From the NCBI GenBank assembly GCA_963841405.1, contig CAWJCM010000005.1, positions 1-64,000 on the forward strand: a stretch of 64,000 bases of DNA, written 5' to 3'. Origin of the DNA: DATBLE01 sp963841405 (GTDB lineage Bacteria > Actinomycetota > Thermoleophilia > Gaiellales > Gaiellaceae). Each line of letters starts with the position of its first letter. The stretch's first letter is position 1. The translations under genes and the position numbers were made by a program. The notes under the pieces are model-generated. The model saw only the letters and a program-made list of their open reading frames with translations, was not told where the DNA came from and made no database searches. This document shows, one piece after another, positions 1-7,518 of this stretch.

Positions 1-107
1 TTCCATTCTCGTCTCGGGCGACACGGCCGCAGGCCCACCCCTCGCAGTCTGTTCCGGACGCGGCCAAGCGTGGGTGCGAGGACGGTGAACGCCGGGGGAA
101 GGTTCGG

Positions 108-1100
108 TTAGAAGATCGCCTCGACCGGCCAGTAGAGCGCGGCGGCGACGAGCGCCGCCGCCGGGATGGTCAGGAACCAGGCGACGACGATGTTCCCCGC
201 GATGCCCCACCGCACCGCGCGGAAGCGGCGCGTCGAGCCCGAGCCGAGCACGGCGCCCGAGATCACGTGGGTGGTCGAGAGCGGATAGCCGAGGCGGGTG
301 GCGATGTCGATCACTGCGCCTGCCGTAACCTGGGATGCGAACCCCGCGGGCGGCTCCATCTTGTACAGCCGCTGGCCGATCGTCCGCATGATCCGCCACC
401 CGCCGACGTAGGTGCCGGCGGCGATCGCGACGCCGGCCGCGATCTTGGTCCAGGTCGGGATGTAGAAGGAATCGATCGAGCCGTTCGCGACCAGCGCCAG
501 CGCGATCACGCCCATTGTCTTCTGCGCGTCGTTCGCGCCGTGCGTGAAGGCGACGAACGTGCCCGAGAACAGCTGCCCGATGCGAAACGTCCGGTTCGCC
601 GGCGAGGACGGCATCCGCTGGAAGACCCAGAAGATCGCGATCAGCAGGACGAAAGCGGCGGCGAAGGCGATCGTCGGCGCGATGAACGCCGGGATGATCA
701 CCTTGTGGGCCAGATTGTGCCACTGGACGCCGTCCACCCCCGACTGCGCCAGCGCCGCGCCGACGAGGCCGCCGATCAGCGCATGCGACGAGCTCGACGG
801 CAGCCCCAGCCACCACGTCGCCAGGTTCCAGGCGATCGCGCCGAAGAGCGCGGCGAGGACGGTCTTCGTGGTCACGAGCTCGGTGTCGAGCACGCCGCTC
901 CCGACCGTCTTCGCGACCGCCGTCGTCACGAACGCGCCGACGAGGTTCGCCACCGAGGCGATCGCGACCGCCAGCCGCGGCGACAGCGCCCGCGTCGAGA
1001 TCGAGGTCGCGACCGCGTTCGCGGTGTCGTGGAAGCCGTTCGTGAAGTCGAAGCCGAGCGCGACGACCACCACGACGACGAGGAGGAGGTCGCCTTCCAC
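108..1100 (-). CDS. pit: Low-affinity inorganic phosphate transporter, PiT family
   Basis: This 330-residue membrane protein imports phosphate (with metal or proton) across the cytoplasmic membrane. The duplicated PiT signature is visible: GFDFTNGFHDTANA at residues 16-29 and GANDAQKTMG at 187-196, with the partner motifs SSSSHALIGG (101-110) and STTHVISGAV near 275. About ten hydrophobic segments span the chain, which matches the short bacterial PiT form. The start is GTG. It is the last gene of a leftward phoR - DUF47 - pit run, 9 bp after the DUF47 stop, which is the standard pairing for this transporter. It is probably controlled by the PHO-box-like repeats ahead of phoR. Confidence 0.95.
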   Translation of the reverse strand: MEGDLLLVVVVVVALGFDFTNGFHDTANAVATSISTRALSPRLAVAIASVANLVGAFVTTAVAKTVGSGVLDTELVTTKTVLAALFGAIAWNLATWWLGLPSSSSHALIGGLVGAALAQSGVDGVQWHNLAHKVIIPAFIAPTIAFAAAFVLLIAIFWVFQRMPSSPANRTFRIGQLFSGTFVAFTHGANDAQKTMGVIALALVANGSIDSFYIPTWTKIAAGVAIAAGTYVGGWRIMRTIGQRLYKMEPPAGFASQVTAGAVIDIATRLGYPLSTTHVISGAVLGSGSTRRFRAVRWGIAGNIVVAWFLTIPAAALVAAALYWPVEAIF

Positions 1101-1109
1101 GGCGTCCCG

Positions 1110-1733
1110 TCAGCGGTTCTTGACCACGATCGCCTCGAGCACGTCCGCCGCGTTCTCGCAGGCGTCGACCGCCTCCTCGAGCCCCTCGTAGATGTCCTTC
1201 CAGCGGATCACCATCAGCGGGTCGTCGGCCCCCGTCCGGAAGAGCTCGCCGACCCCGTTCCGGTACAGCCGGTCGCCCTCGTCCTCGAGCGCGCGCAGCT
1301 CGATCAGCTGCCGGCGCGAGTCCTTGAAGCCGTCCAGCCGCTGGACTGCCTCGTCCAGCAGCACCGTCGCTTGCACGATCACGTCGGCCAGCGCCCGTGC
1401 GTCCGCCGGCACCTGTGACACGCCCCACGAGCCGAGGTTGTCGGCAGTCTCGTCGAGGAAGTCGCAGACGTCGTCGATCGCTCCCGCGAGGCGGTAGATG
1501 TCGTCGCGGTCGAACGGGGTGACGAACGTCTTGTTGATCAGCGTCACGACCTCGTGCGTGAGCTCGTCGCCGGTGTGCTCGAGCTCCTTGATCCGGCCGA
1601 TCAGCTCGGCGCCGTCCTCGGGGAAGCGCTCGAACAGCTCGAGCCCCAGCCGTGCGACGTCGACCGCGTTCGAGGACGCGCGCGAGAACAGCTCGAAGAA
1701 CTCCTTGCGCTCGGGGGTGAAGCGGATGCGCAC
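1110..1733 (-). CDS. DUF47/PhoU-like accessory protein of the Pit transporter
   Basis: A 207-residue all-alpha protein of the DUF47 family, which is related to PhoU and is normally encoded directly upstream of pit. FELFSRASSNAVDVARLG near the N terminus and the repeated helical segments with acidic clusters (such as HTGDELTHEV and DRDDIYRLAGAIDDVCD) fit the metal-binding helical bundle. In other bacteria this protein modulates Pit activity or phosphate signalling. The start is GTG. The gene lies 12 bp after phoR and 9 bp before pit, so the three are probably co-transcribed. Confidence 0.9.
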   Translation of the reverse strand: MRIRFTPERKEFFELFSRASSNAVDVARLGLELFERFPEDGAELIGRIKELEHTGDELTHEVVTLINKTFVTPFDRDDIYRLAGAIDDVCDFLDETADNLGSWGVSQVPADARALADVIVQATVLLDEAVQRLDGFKDSRRQLIELRALEDEGDRLYRNGVGELFRTGADDPLMVIRWKDIYEGLEEAVDACENAADVLEAIVVKNR

Positions 1734-1745
1734 GGCGGCTGTCTA

Positions 1746-2717
1746 TCAGAGCCCGGCGGGGAACGAGCACGTCACGGTCAGGCCGCCGCCCGGCGTCGCG
1801 GTCGCCTCGACCGTCCCGTCCGCTGCGGCGACCACGTGCTTGACGATCGCGAGCCCCAGGCCCGTGCCGCGGCTCGAACGGGCCTGGTCCGCGCGGTAGA
1901 AGCGCTCGAACAGGCGCGGCAGGTCCTCCTCGGGCACCCCGGAGCCGTCGTCGGACACGACCAGGCGCCGCCCGCCCGCGTCCTCCGCGCACGAGACGGT
2001 GCAGGTCGCGCCCGTGCCTGCGTACCGGATCGCGTTCTCGACCAGGTTCCCGACCACGACCTGCAGCATCCGGGCCCGCAGCGGGAGGTCGAAGGACGCG
2101 GTGCACGCGACCTTCAGCTCGACCCCCGCGGCGGCCGCCCGGTCGGCGGCCTCCGCGACGACCTGGTCGATCACCGGCAGCGCCCTGATCGAGCCGAGAG
2201 CGACGACCGCGCGCCCGCTCTCCAGTTCGCTGAGGAAGAGCACGTCGTCGATCAGCTCGCCGATCCGCTCGACCTCGACCTTCGCCCGCCCGATCAGGTC
2301 GTCCTGGTCGGCGCCCGGCAGGAGCGCGCTCTCCAGCATCGCCATCAGGCGGGCGAGCGGCGTCCGCAGCTCGTGGGAGACGGCGGCGGTGAAGCCGGCC
2401 CGGAGCTCCTGGTACGCGGCGAGCTCGCCGGGCGCGCTCAGGTAGACGAGCGTCTCCTGGCGCCCGCCGAGGGCGTAGGGAATCTCGATCGGCGTCCGTC
2501 CGCCGAGATGGAGCACCTCGTCCGGCAGGACCGAGCCCTCGACCAGGCCGTCGAGCGACTCGCGGGCACGCCGGCTCGCCGTGACGACGCGGCGCGACTC
2601 GTCGAGGACGACGACGATCTCGCGGCTCTCCTCGATCAGGACACGGGCGCGCTCGACGTCCGCCCGCGGCGACTCGGGCGCCTGTGCAGGCGCGGCGGCG
2701 CGTCGGAAACGCTTCAC
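1746..2717 (-). CDS. phoR: Phosphate-regulon sensor histidine kinase, PhoR/SenX3-like
   Basis: A 323-residue histidine kinase. A PAS-like region covers about residues 33-100. The HisKA helix carries SHELRTPLARL with the phospho-accepting His at 115. The ATP-binding half shows the N box NLVENAIRYAG (224-234), DDGSG (256-260), an F box and GTGLGLA (284-290). No membrane span is evident, so the signal is probably relayed from inside the cell, for instance from the DUF47/Pit complex. It is divergent from phoB, and its GTG start lies inside the first unit of the PHO-box-like repeat. Its place at the head of the DUF47-pit run supports the phosphate role. Confidence 0.88.
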   Translation of the reverse strand: MKRFRRAAAPAQAPESPRADVERARVLIEESREIVVVLDESRRVVTASRRARESLDGLVEGSVLPDEVLHLGGRTPIEIPYALGGRQETLVYLSAPGELAAYQELRAGFTAAVSHELRTPLARLMAMLESALLPGADQDDLIGRAKVEVERIGELIDDVLFLSELESGRAVVALGSIRALPVIDQVVAEAADRAAAAGVELKVACTASFDLPLRARMLQVVVGNLVENAIRYAGTGATCTVSCAEDAGGRRLVVSDDGSGVPEEDLPRLFERFYRADQARSSRGTGLGLAIVKHVVAAADGTVEATATPGGGLTVTCSFPAGL

Positions 2718-2744
2718 CAGATTGTCACCAGATCATCACCGGGT
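2712..2744. promoter_or_regulatory. PHO-box-like operator between phoR and phoB
   Basis: Three consecutive 11-bp units read CTTCACCAGAT, TGTCACCAGAT and CATCACCGGGT. They share (T/G/A)TCACC at exact 11-bp spacing, which is the layout of actinobacterial PHO boxes (direct 11-bp repeats with TTCACC cores). The site fills the 56-bp divergent gap, suiting PhoB autoregulation of both phoR-DUF47-pit and phoB-ppk. The function is inferred from the pattern and the neighbours. Confidence 0.72.
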
Positions 2745-2773
2745 CTGTTCGGAGGCGGATCTATCGTAGGTGC

Positions 2774-3469
2774 ATGCCTCGCGTGCTGATCGTCGAGGAC
2801 GACGACGTGATCGCCGACGGCATGGCGCGGCACCTGGAGGCGGGCGGCTTCGACGCCGTGGCGGTCGAGCGGGGCGAGCTCGGCCTGGCCCGGCTGCGCT
2901 ACGAGCGCCCCGACGCGTGCGTACTCGACCTGATGCTCCCCGGCCTGACCGGGTGGGACCTGATCGAGACCGTCCGCGGCGAGGGGATCGGGACGCCGAT
3001 CGTCGTGGTCAGCGCGCGGGGCACCGAGGGCGACCGCATCCGCGCTCTCGAGCTCGGCGCCGACGACTACCTGGTGAAGCCGTTCTCGATGGGCGAGCTG
3101 GTCGCACGCGTCCGCGCGGCCGTGCGGCGCGGGGTCAGTGCCCAGGCGCCCGACCGCGGCGAGCGCGTCGAGATCGAGGAGCTGCTGATCGATCCGGCCA
3201 ACATGCAGGCGTACGTCGACGGGCACAGCGCCGAGCTGACGCTGACCGAGTTCCGTCTGCTGCACGCGCTCGCGCTCGAGCGCGGCCGGGTCGTCAGCCG
3301 CGAGGAGCTGATGCAGCGCATCTGGGGCCGTCGCCAGCGCTACCGCGACCGCACGGTCGACGTGTTCGTCCGGAAGCTGCGCGACAAGATCGACCGGCAG
3401 GCCTCCCACCATGCCTTCATCCACACGCGGCACGGAGTTGGCTACAAGCTCGAAGCCCAGTCAAAGTAA
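2774..3469 (+). CDS. phoB: Response regulator PhoB/RegX3-like, OmpR family
   Basis: A 231-residue regulator. The receiver domain (1-120) has the acidic pair E8-D9/D10, the phospho-acceptor D52 in LDLMLPG and the conserved K102 in LVKPFS. A winged-helix output domain (about 130-228) ends in the typical HTRHGVGYKLEA. The start was placed at MPRVLIVEDD (2774) because upstream in-frame residues have no domain match and would run through the operator. It is divergent from phoR and 4 bp before ppk. It probably activates the pit, ppk and ppx genes when phosphate is scarce. It is a close paralogue of the regulator at 8982-9677. Confidence 0.9.
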   Translation: MPRVLIVEDDDVIADGMARHLEAGGFDAVAVERGELGLARLRYERPDACVLDLMLPGLTGWDLIETVRGEGIGTPIVVVSARGTEGDRIRALELGADDYLVKPFSMGELVARVRAAVRRGVSAQAPDRGERVEIEELLIDPANMQAYVDGHSAELTLTEFRLLHALALERGRVVSREELMQRIWGRRQRYRDRTVDVFVRKLRDKIDRQASHHAFIHTRHGVGYKLEAQSK

Positions 3470-3473
3470 GGGT

Positions 3474-5582
3474 ATGACCGCGAGCTCGAAGTCCGCCGGG
3501 AAGCGGCCGGCCGCCGCCGCGCGGCGCCCGAAGGCGGCGAGCGGGTTGCTGAACCGGGAGCTGTCGAGGCTCGACTGGAGCGCCCGGGTGCTCGAGCAGG
3601 CGTTCGACGGGGGCACGCCGCTTCTGGAGCGCGTCAAGTACGCCGCGTTCTTCTCCTCGCACCTGGACGAGTTCTTCTCGGTCCGCGTGGCCGGTCTGCT
3701 CGACCAGGCTGCGTCGGGGCTGAACGTCAGCTCGGACGACGGGCGGACGCCGAGGGCGACGCTTGCCGAGATCCGGGTGTGTGTCGAGGCGCTCGCCGCG
3801 CGCCAGGCGAAGCTGTGGGCGGAAGACCTCGTGCCGGCGCTCGCCGCCGAGGGCGTGCGCATCGGCACCGTCGCCGACTGTACGGAGGAGGAGCTCGAGG
3901 AGCTCAGCGTCCGCTTCAGGCAGGAGATCTATCCGGTCCTGACTCCGCTGGCGGTCGGGCCCGGCCAGCCGTTTCCCTATATCTCCGCCCTCTCGCTCAG
4001 CCTGGGTGTGTTCGTCCGAGACACCGACAGCGGAGAGGAGCGGCTCGCGCGCGTCAAGGTGCCGGAGGGGCTGGCCCGCTTCGTCGAGGTCGGCACCCGC
4101 GGGCTGTTCGTGCCGCTGGAGGACCTCATCGCCCATTTCCTCGAGTCGCTCTTCCCGCAGATGGAGATCCGCGAGCGCACCGTCTTCCGGCTGACACGCG
4201 ACGCCGACTTCGAGGTCTCGGACGAGGCGAACGACCTGCTGGAGGCGGTGCAGCTCGAGCTCCACCGGCGCCGCTTCGGCGACATCGTCCGCATCGAGGT
4301 GGCCGACTCGGTCTCGCCCGACCTGCTCGAGCGGCTCAAGCGCGGGCTCCGCGTGGAGGACGACCAGGTCTACCTCGTCCACGGCCTGCTCGACCTCGCC
4401 GACGCGATGCAGCTCGTCTCGCTCGATCGGCCCGAGCTCAAGGACGAGCCGTGGGTGCCGGTGACGAACTCCCGCTTCGCGACAGGGCCGGGGGTGATCT
4501 TCTCCGAGATCGCGAAGTCGGACATCCTCGTCCACCACCCGTACGACTCGTTCGCGTCGAGCTTCGGAGCGTTCGTCGGTGCCGCAGCGAGCGACGCCGA
4601 CGTGATCGCGCTGAAGGCGACTGTCTACAGGACGAGCGACGAGACGCCGCTCGTCCCGGCTCTCGTCGAGGCGGCCGAGAACGGCAAGCAGAGCGTCTGC
4701 CTCGTCGAGCTGAAGGCCCGGTTCGACGAGCGCCGGAACATCGAGTGGTCCCAGGCGCTCGAGCGCGCCGGCGTCCACGTCGTCCACGGCTTCCCGAACC
4801 TGAAGATGCACGCCAAGGCGACGCTCGTCGTCCGGCGCGAGCCCGGCGGTCTCCGCCGCTACGTCCACATCGGCACCGGCAACTACCACTCGGTGACGGC
4901 GCGGGTCTACGAGGACTTCGGGTTGTTCACCGCCGATCCCGAGATCGCCGAGGACGTCGCCAACCTGTTCAACTACGTCACCGGGTTCGGGAGGCCGGAC
5001 GCCTTCCGCAAGCTCCTGGTCGCGCCGTTCAACCTCCGCGACCGTGTGATCGGCGAGATCCGCAAGGTCACCGACGCGGCCGCGGCGCGCAAGCGCGCGA
5101 TCATCCGGCTGAAGGTGAACAACCTCTCGGACAAGGCGATCATCGACGAGCTCTACCTCGCGTCGCAGGCCGGGGCGAAGATCGACCTGGTCGTCCGCAG
5201 CGTGTGCACGCTGCGGCCGGGCGTGAAGGGCCTGAGCGAGAACATCCGCGTCCGCAGTGTCCTCGGCCGGTTCCTGGAGCACAGCCGCGTCTACCACTTC
5301 GAGGCGCGCGGCGACCGCTCGTACTACATCGGCAGCGCCGACCTGCTCCCCCGGAACCTCGATCATCGGCTCGAGGCGGTCGCGCCCGTCGACGACGCCC
5401 GGCTCCAGCAGCGCCTCGCCGGGGCTCTCGACGCGCTGCTCGAGGACGACACCGCCTGGGAGCTCCAGGCCGACGGCACGTGGACGCGCCGCCAGCCGAA
5501 GAAAGCCGACCAGCCGCGTTCGGGTCAGAAGACGCTGATGCGCTCGGCGAGGCGCCGGCGGCGCGCACGCCGCGTCGACTGA
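3474..5582 (+). CDS. ppk: Polyphosphate kinase 1
   Basis: This 702-residue enzyme reversibly transfers the gamma-phosphate of ATP to polyphosphate. The N-terminal domain begins with LNRELSRLDWSARVLEQA. Both phospholipase-D-like C-terminal domains are present: KMHAKAT carries His446 (the autophosphorylated His of the family) followed by YVHIGTGNYH, and FLEHSRVYHF carries the second active-site His603, followed by YIGSADLLPRN. The length is normal for PPK1. The ATG at 3474 follows the phoB stop by 4 bp, so the two are probably co-transcribed and ppk is under phosphate control. The ribosome binding site is poor, suggesting coupling to phoB translation. Confidence 0.96.
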   Translation: MTASSKSAGKRPAAAARRPKAASGLLNRELSRLDWSARVLEQAFDGGTPLLERVKYAAFFSSHLDEFFSVRVAGLLDQAASGLNVSSDDGRTPRATLAEIRVCVEALAARQAKLWAEDLVPALAAEGVRIGTVADCTEEELEELSVRFRQEIYPVLTPLAVGPGQPFPYISALSLSLGVFVRDTDSGEERLARVKVPEGLARFVEVGTRGLFVPLEDLIAHFLESLFPQMEIRERTVFRLTRDADFEVSDEANDLLEAVQLELHRRRFGDIVRIEVADSVSPDLLERLKRGLRVEDDQVYLVHGLLDLADAMQLVSLDRPELKDEPWVPVTNSRFATGPGVIFSEIAKSDILVHHPYDSFASSFGAFVGAAASDADVIALKATVYRTSDETPLVPALVEAAENGKQSVCLVELKARFDERRNIEWSQALERAGVHVVHGFPNLKMHAKATLVVRREPGGLRRYVHIGTGNYHSVTARVYEDFGLFTADPEIAEDVANLFNYVTGFGRPDAFRKLLVAPFNLRDRVIGEIRKVTDAAAARKRAIIRLKVNNLSDKAIIDELYLASQAGAKIDLVVRSVCTLRPGVKGLSENIRVRSVLGRFLEHSRVYHFEARGDRSYYIGSADLLPRNLDHRLEAVAPVDDARLQQRLAGALDALLEDDTAWELQADGTWTRRQPKKADQPRSGQKTLMRSARRRRRARRVD

Positions 5583-5585
5583 GGG

Positions 5586-5618
5586 CTTCACCAGACCGTT
5601 ACCGGACCGTTCCCGCTT
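5586..5618 (+). promoter_or_regulatory. PHO-box-like repeats upstream of ppx
   Basis: Three adjacent 11-mers read CTTCACCAGAC, CGTTACCGGAC and CGTTCCCGCTT. They share the unit layout of the site before phoB; the first unit differs from its counterpart only in the last base. They lie 17 bp ahead of the ppx start, in the 52-bp gap after ppk. This suggests a second PhoB-controlled promoter. The last unit is degenerate, so binding strength is uncertain. Confidence 0.6.
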
Positions 5619-5634
5619 CACAGCCGAGGCGCTC

Positions 5635-6549
5635 ATGAGAATGCAGGCGGTGAACGTCGCGGTCGTCGACATCGGGTCGAACACCGTCCGCCTGCTGGTC
5701 GGAGCGCGGACGGGCGGCCGCGTCGTCGAGATCGCCCGAGGCAAGCGCGTGGTCGGACTCGGCGCCGACGTGGAGCGCTTCGGCGCGATCTCCGCACCGA
5801 AGCTCTCCGAGACGGTCGAGTGCGTCGCCGCCTTCGTCGAGGACGCGCGGAACGCCGGCGCCGAGCTGATCGACGTCGTCGTCGCGTCGCCGGGGCGGCA
5901 GGCGCGAAACGCCCCGCAGCTCATCCACCTGCTTTCGCGCGCGACGGAGATCGAGGCGCGGGTCCTGACCCGGGAAGAGGAGGCTCGACTCGCGTACGAG
6001 GGCGCCCTCGCGGGCGTCCCTTCGAGGGGCGCCGTCGCCGTCTGCGACGTCGGCGGCGGCTCGGCCCAGGTCGCGGTCGGCACGGTCGAGCACGGGCCCG
6101 TGTGGCTCCGGTCCATCGACCTCGGCTCGCTCCGCCTGAGCGCGCGCATTCCACACGGCGATCCGCCGGGCAAGAAGGAGCTGGCCGCGCTCCGCGGGGA
6201 GGCGCGTGCGGCGGTGTCCGCGCTGACGCCCCCGCTGCCCGGCGGAGCCGTCGCGGTCGGCGGGACGGCGAGGTCGCTGCGCAGGCTGGTCGGCCCTTCG
6301 CTCGGGCCGGAAGAGCTCGGCGAGGCGTTCGGCTTGCTCCGGCGAACGCCGACGGCCGACCTCGCGGAACGCTACGGCATCGACCTCTGGCGCGCCCGCG
6401 CACTTCCCGCCGGCACGGCGATCGTCGCCGCTCTCCAGACCCTCCTCGCCGTCCCGCTCGAGGTCGGTCGCGGAGGCCTGCGCGAAGGCGTCGTGCTCGA
6501 GCTTTGCGACCGGCTTTCTCTGCCGGCCGCTCAGGCCGGCGGCAGGTAG
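5635..6549 (+). CDS. ppx: Exopolyphosphatase, Ppx/GppA family
   Basis: A 304-residue member of the Ppx/GppA phosphatase family (ASKHA fold), which removes terminal phosphates from polyphosphate or cleaves pppGpp. VVDIGSNTVRLLVG (about 10-23) is the first phosphate loop and CDVGGGSAQVAVG (about 137-149) the second; LREGVVLEL near the C terminus is the usual end motif. It is the short, two-domain form common in Actinobacteria. It follows ppk behind a separate PHO-box-like site, giving opposing polyphosphate synthesis and breakdown in one regulon. The 3' end overlaps the convergent sixA-like gene by 19 bp. Which substrate dominates cannot be told from sequence. Confidence 0.9.
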   Translation: MRMQAVNVAVVDIGSNTVRLLVGARTGGRVVEIARGKRVVGLGADVERFGAISAPKLSETVECVAAFVEDARNAGAELIDVVVASPGRQARNAPQLIHLLSRATEIEARVLTREEEARLAYEGALAGVPSRGAVAVCDVGGGSAQVAVGTVEHGPVWLRSIDLGSLRLSARIPHGDPPGKKELAALRGEARAAVSALTPPLPGGAVAVGGTARSLRRLVGPSLGPEELGEAFGLLRRTPTADLAERYGIDLWRARALPAGTAIVAALQTLLAVPLEVGRGGLREGVVLELCDRLSLPAAQAGGR

Positions 6550-6959
6550 GTCTCGGGCCGGATCTCGCAGCCCTCGACCTCGAGGACCCAGATCGACCCC
6601 TTCTTGCAGGAGGCGTCCCAGCCGACGATCTCGGCGATCACGTCGCCGTGGGTGGACAGGGCCGGCACCGAGCCTTCGAGGTCGTCGAGCAGCGAGAGGA
6701 GATCGTCGCCCCCGGCGCCCTCCGCCAGCTCGCAGCGCTGCTCGATCCGAAGACCCAGCCGTTCCGCCGCCGGCTCGAACGTCTGGACGCAGCGCAGCGC
6801 CGGGCTGGAGACGAGCCTGGTCGCGCCCAGCTGCTCGAGCGTCTTCGCCAGACGCTTCGCCTGCTTGCGTCCCTTCCCGTCGAGCGGCCTGAGCGCGTCG
6901 TCGCCCGTCCACTCGTCGCGGTCGCCCGCCCGCGCGTGCCTGACCAGCAGGGCCCGCAC
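6531..6959 (-). CDS. SixA-like histidine phosphatase
   Basis: A 142-residue phosphatase of the histidine (RHG) superfamily, with LLVRHARAG at residues 4-12 holding the catalytic His, SSPALRC (about 51-57) and the second active-site His in STHGDV near 103. The start is GTG, only 3 bp after the upstream nudix stop, so the two are coupled. In mycobacterial MutT1 a nudix domain and an RHG domain are fused in one protein encoded beside ppk; here the same two domains are adjacent separate genes beside ppk. The likely role is removing phosphate from the nudix product or from a phosphohistidine protein. The specific substrate is unknown. Confidence 0.85.
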   Translation of the reverse strand: MRALLVRHARAGDRDEWTGDDALRPLDGKGRKQAKRLAKTLEQLGATRLVSSPALRCVQTFEPAAERLGLRIEQRCELAEGAGGDDLLSLLDDLEGSVPALSTHGDVIAEIVGWDASCKKGSIWVLEVEGCEIRPETYLPPA

Positions 6960-6962
6960 CGG

Positions 6963-7358
6963 TCAGCACCGACCGATCGAGTGGAGGACACGGACGTCGC
7001 GGTCGTAGCTGAGGCGCTCCTCCGCCTCGGCCAGCGGCAGCCAGCAGGCATCGTCGATCTCCCGTGACGGCCGGAGCCTTCCGCCGATCGGTCGCATCAG
7101 CCAGTAGCGGGCGATCTTCGGGCGGCCGGACGCGTCCGTGTAGGACGAGCTCTCCAGCTCCTCGAGCAGCTCGCAGCGGAGGCCGGTCTCCTCCTCGACC
7201 TCGCGGAGCGCGCAGTCCTCGTCGCTCTCTCCGCGTTCGGCCTTTCCCTTCGGAAGCGTCCAGTCGTCGTACTTCGGACGGTGGACGAGGACGACCTCGC
7301 GCCAGCCCTCGCCGTCGCGGACGACCGCCCCGCCGGCGGCGCGAACGACGCCGCTCAT
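6963..7358 (-). CDS. Nudix hydrolase, MutT1-like
   Basis: A 131-residue nudix hydrolase with a complete box at residues 38-60 (G38, E44, R52-E53, E56-E57, G59), so the metal-binding residues are intact. Family members cleave nucleoside diphosphates linked to another group, such as 8-oxo-GTP or diadenosine polyphosphates. It sits 3 bp upstream of the SixA-like gene and near ppk, matching the domain pair of mycobacterial MutT1. That supports a role in cleaning oxidised or polyphosphorylated nucleotides. The ATG start at 7358 is preceded by a 160-bp gap that holds a structured repeat. Confidence 0.85.
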   Translation of the reverse strand: MSGVVRAAGGAVVRDGEGWREVVLVHRPKYDDWTLPKGKAERGESDEDCALREVEEETGLRCELLEELESSSYTDASGRPKIARYWLMRPIGGRLRPSREIDDACWLPLAEAEERLSYDRDVRVLHSIGRC

Positions 7359-7435
7359 GGGCTTATCTCGCCGGCCCTACCGGAGATCTTCGCGGCCGCG
7401 ACCGGCATCGCGGGCGCGGCCACGAGCCGCCGCTG

Positions 7436-7501
7436 GGGTGCGAGAGCAGTTGGGGAAGGGGGCTCGCGGGGGAAACCGGCCGTTTCCTCCGCGGGAGAGA
7501 G
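7436..7501 (-). repeat. Structured intergenic repeat, copy 1
   Basis: A roughly 65-nt element shared with 19248-19312. Read in the direction of local transcription (minus strand) it has a hairpin with 12-nt arms (7482-7493 and 7465-7476, one G-T pair) and a 5-nt loop GGCCG, then a C-rich tail GCCCCCTTCCCCAAC and a conserved CGCACCC end. It fills the gap between the CYTH-CHAD gene and the nudix gene. Arms and loop resemble the second copy closely. The second base pair of the stem is G-C here and A-T there, which suggests selection for pairing. Function unknown. Confidence 0.7.
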
Positions 7502-7518
7502 CCGAAGGCGAACGACAA

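Noticed and set aside
1..107. Possible gene or RNA at the left edge
   Set aside because: No coding frame, hairpin or motif could be supported in this stretch.
3417..6173. Very long minus-strand frame of about 900 codons across ppk and ppx
   Set aside because: It is antisense to two well-supported genes, has no domain match and is Arg/Asp-rich, as expected from GC-rich codon structure.
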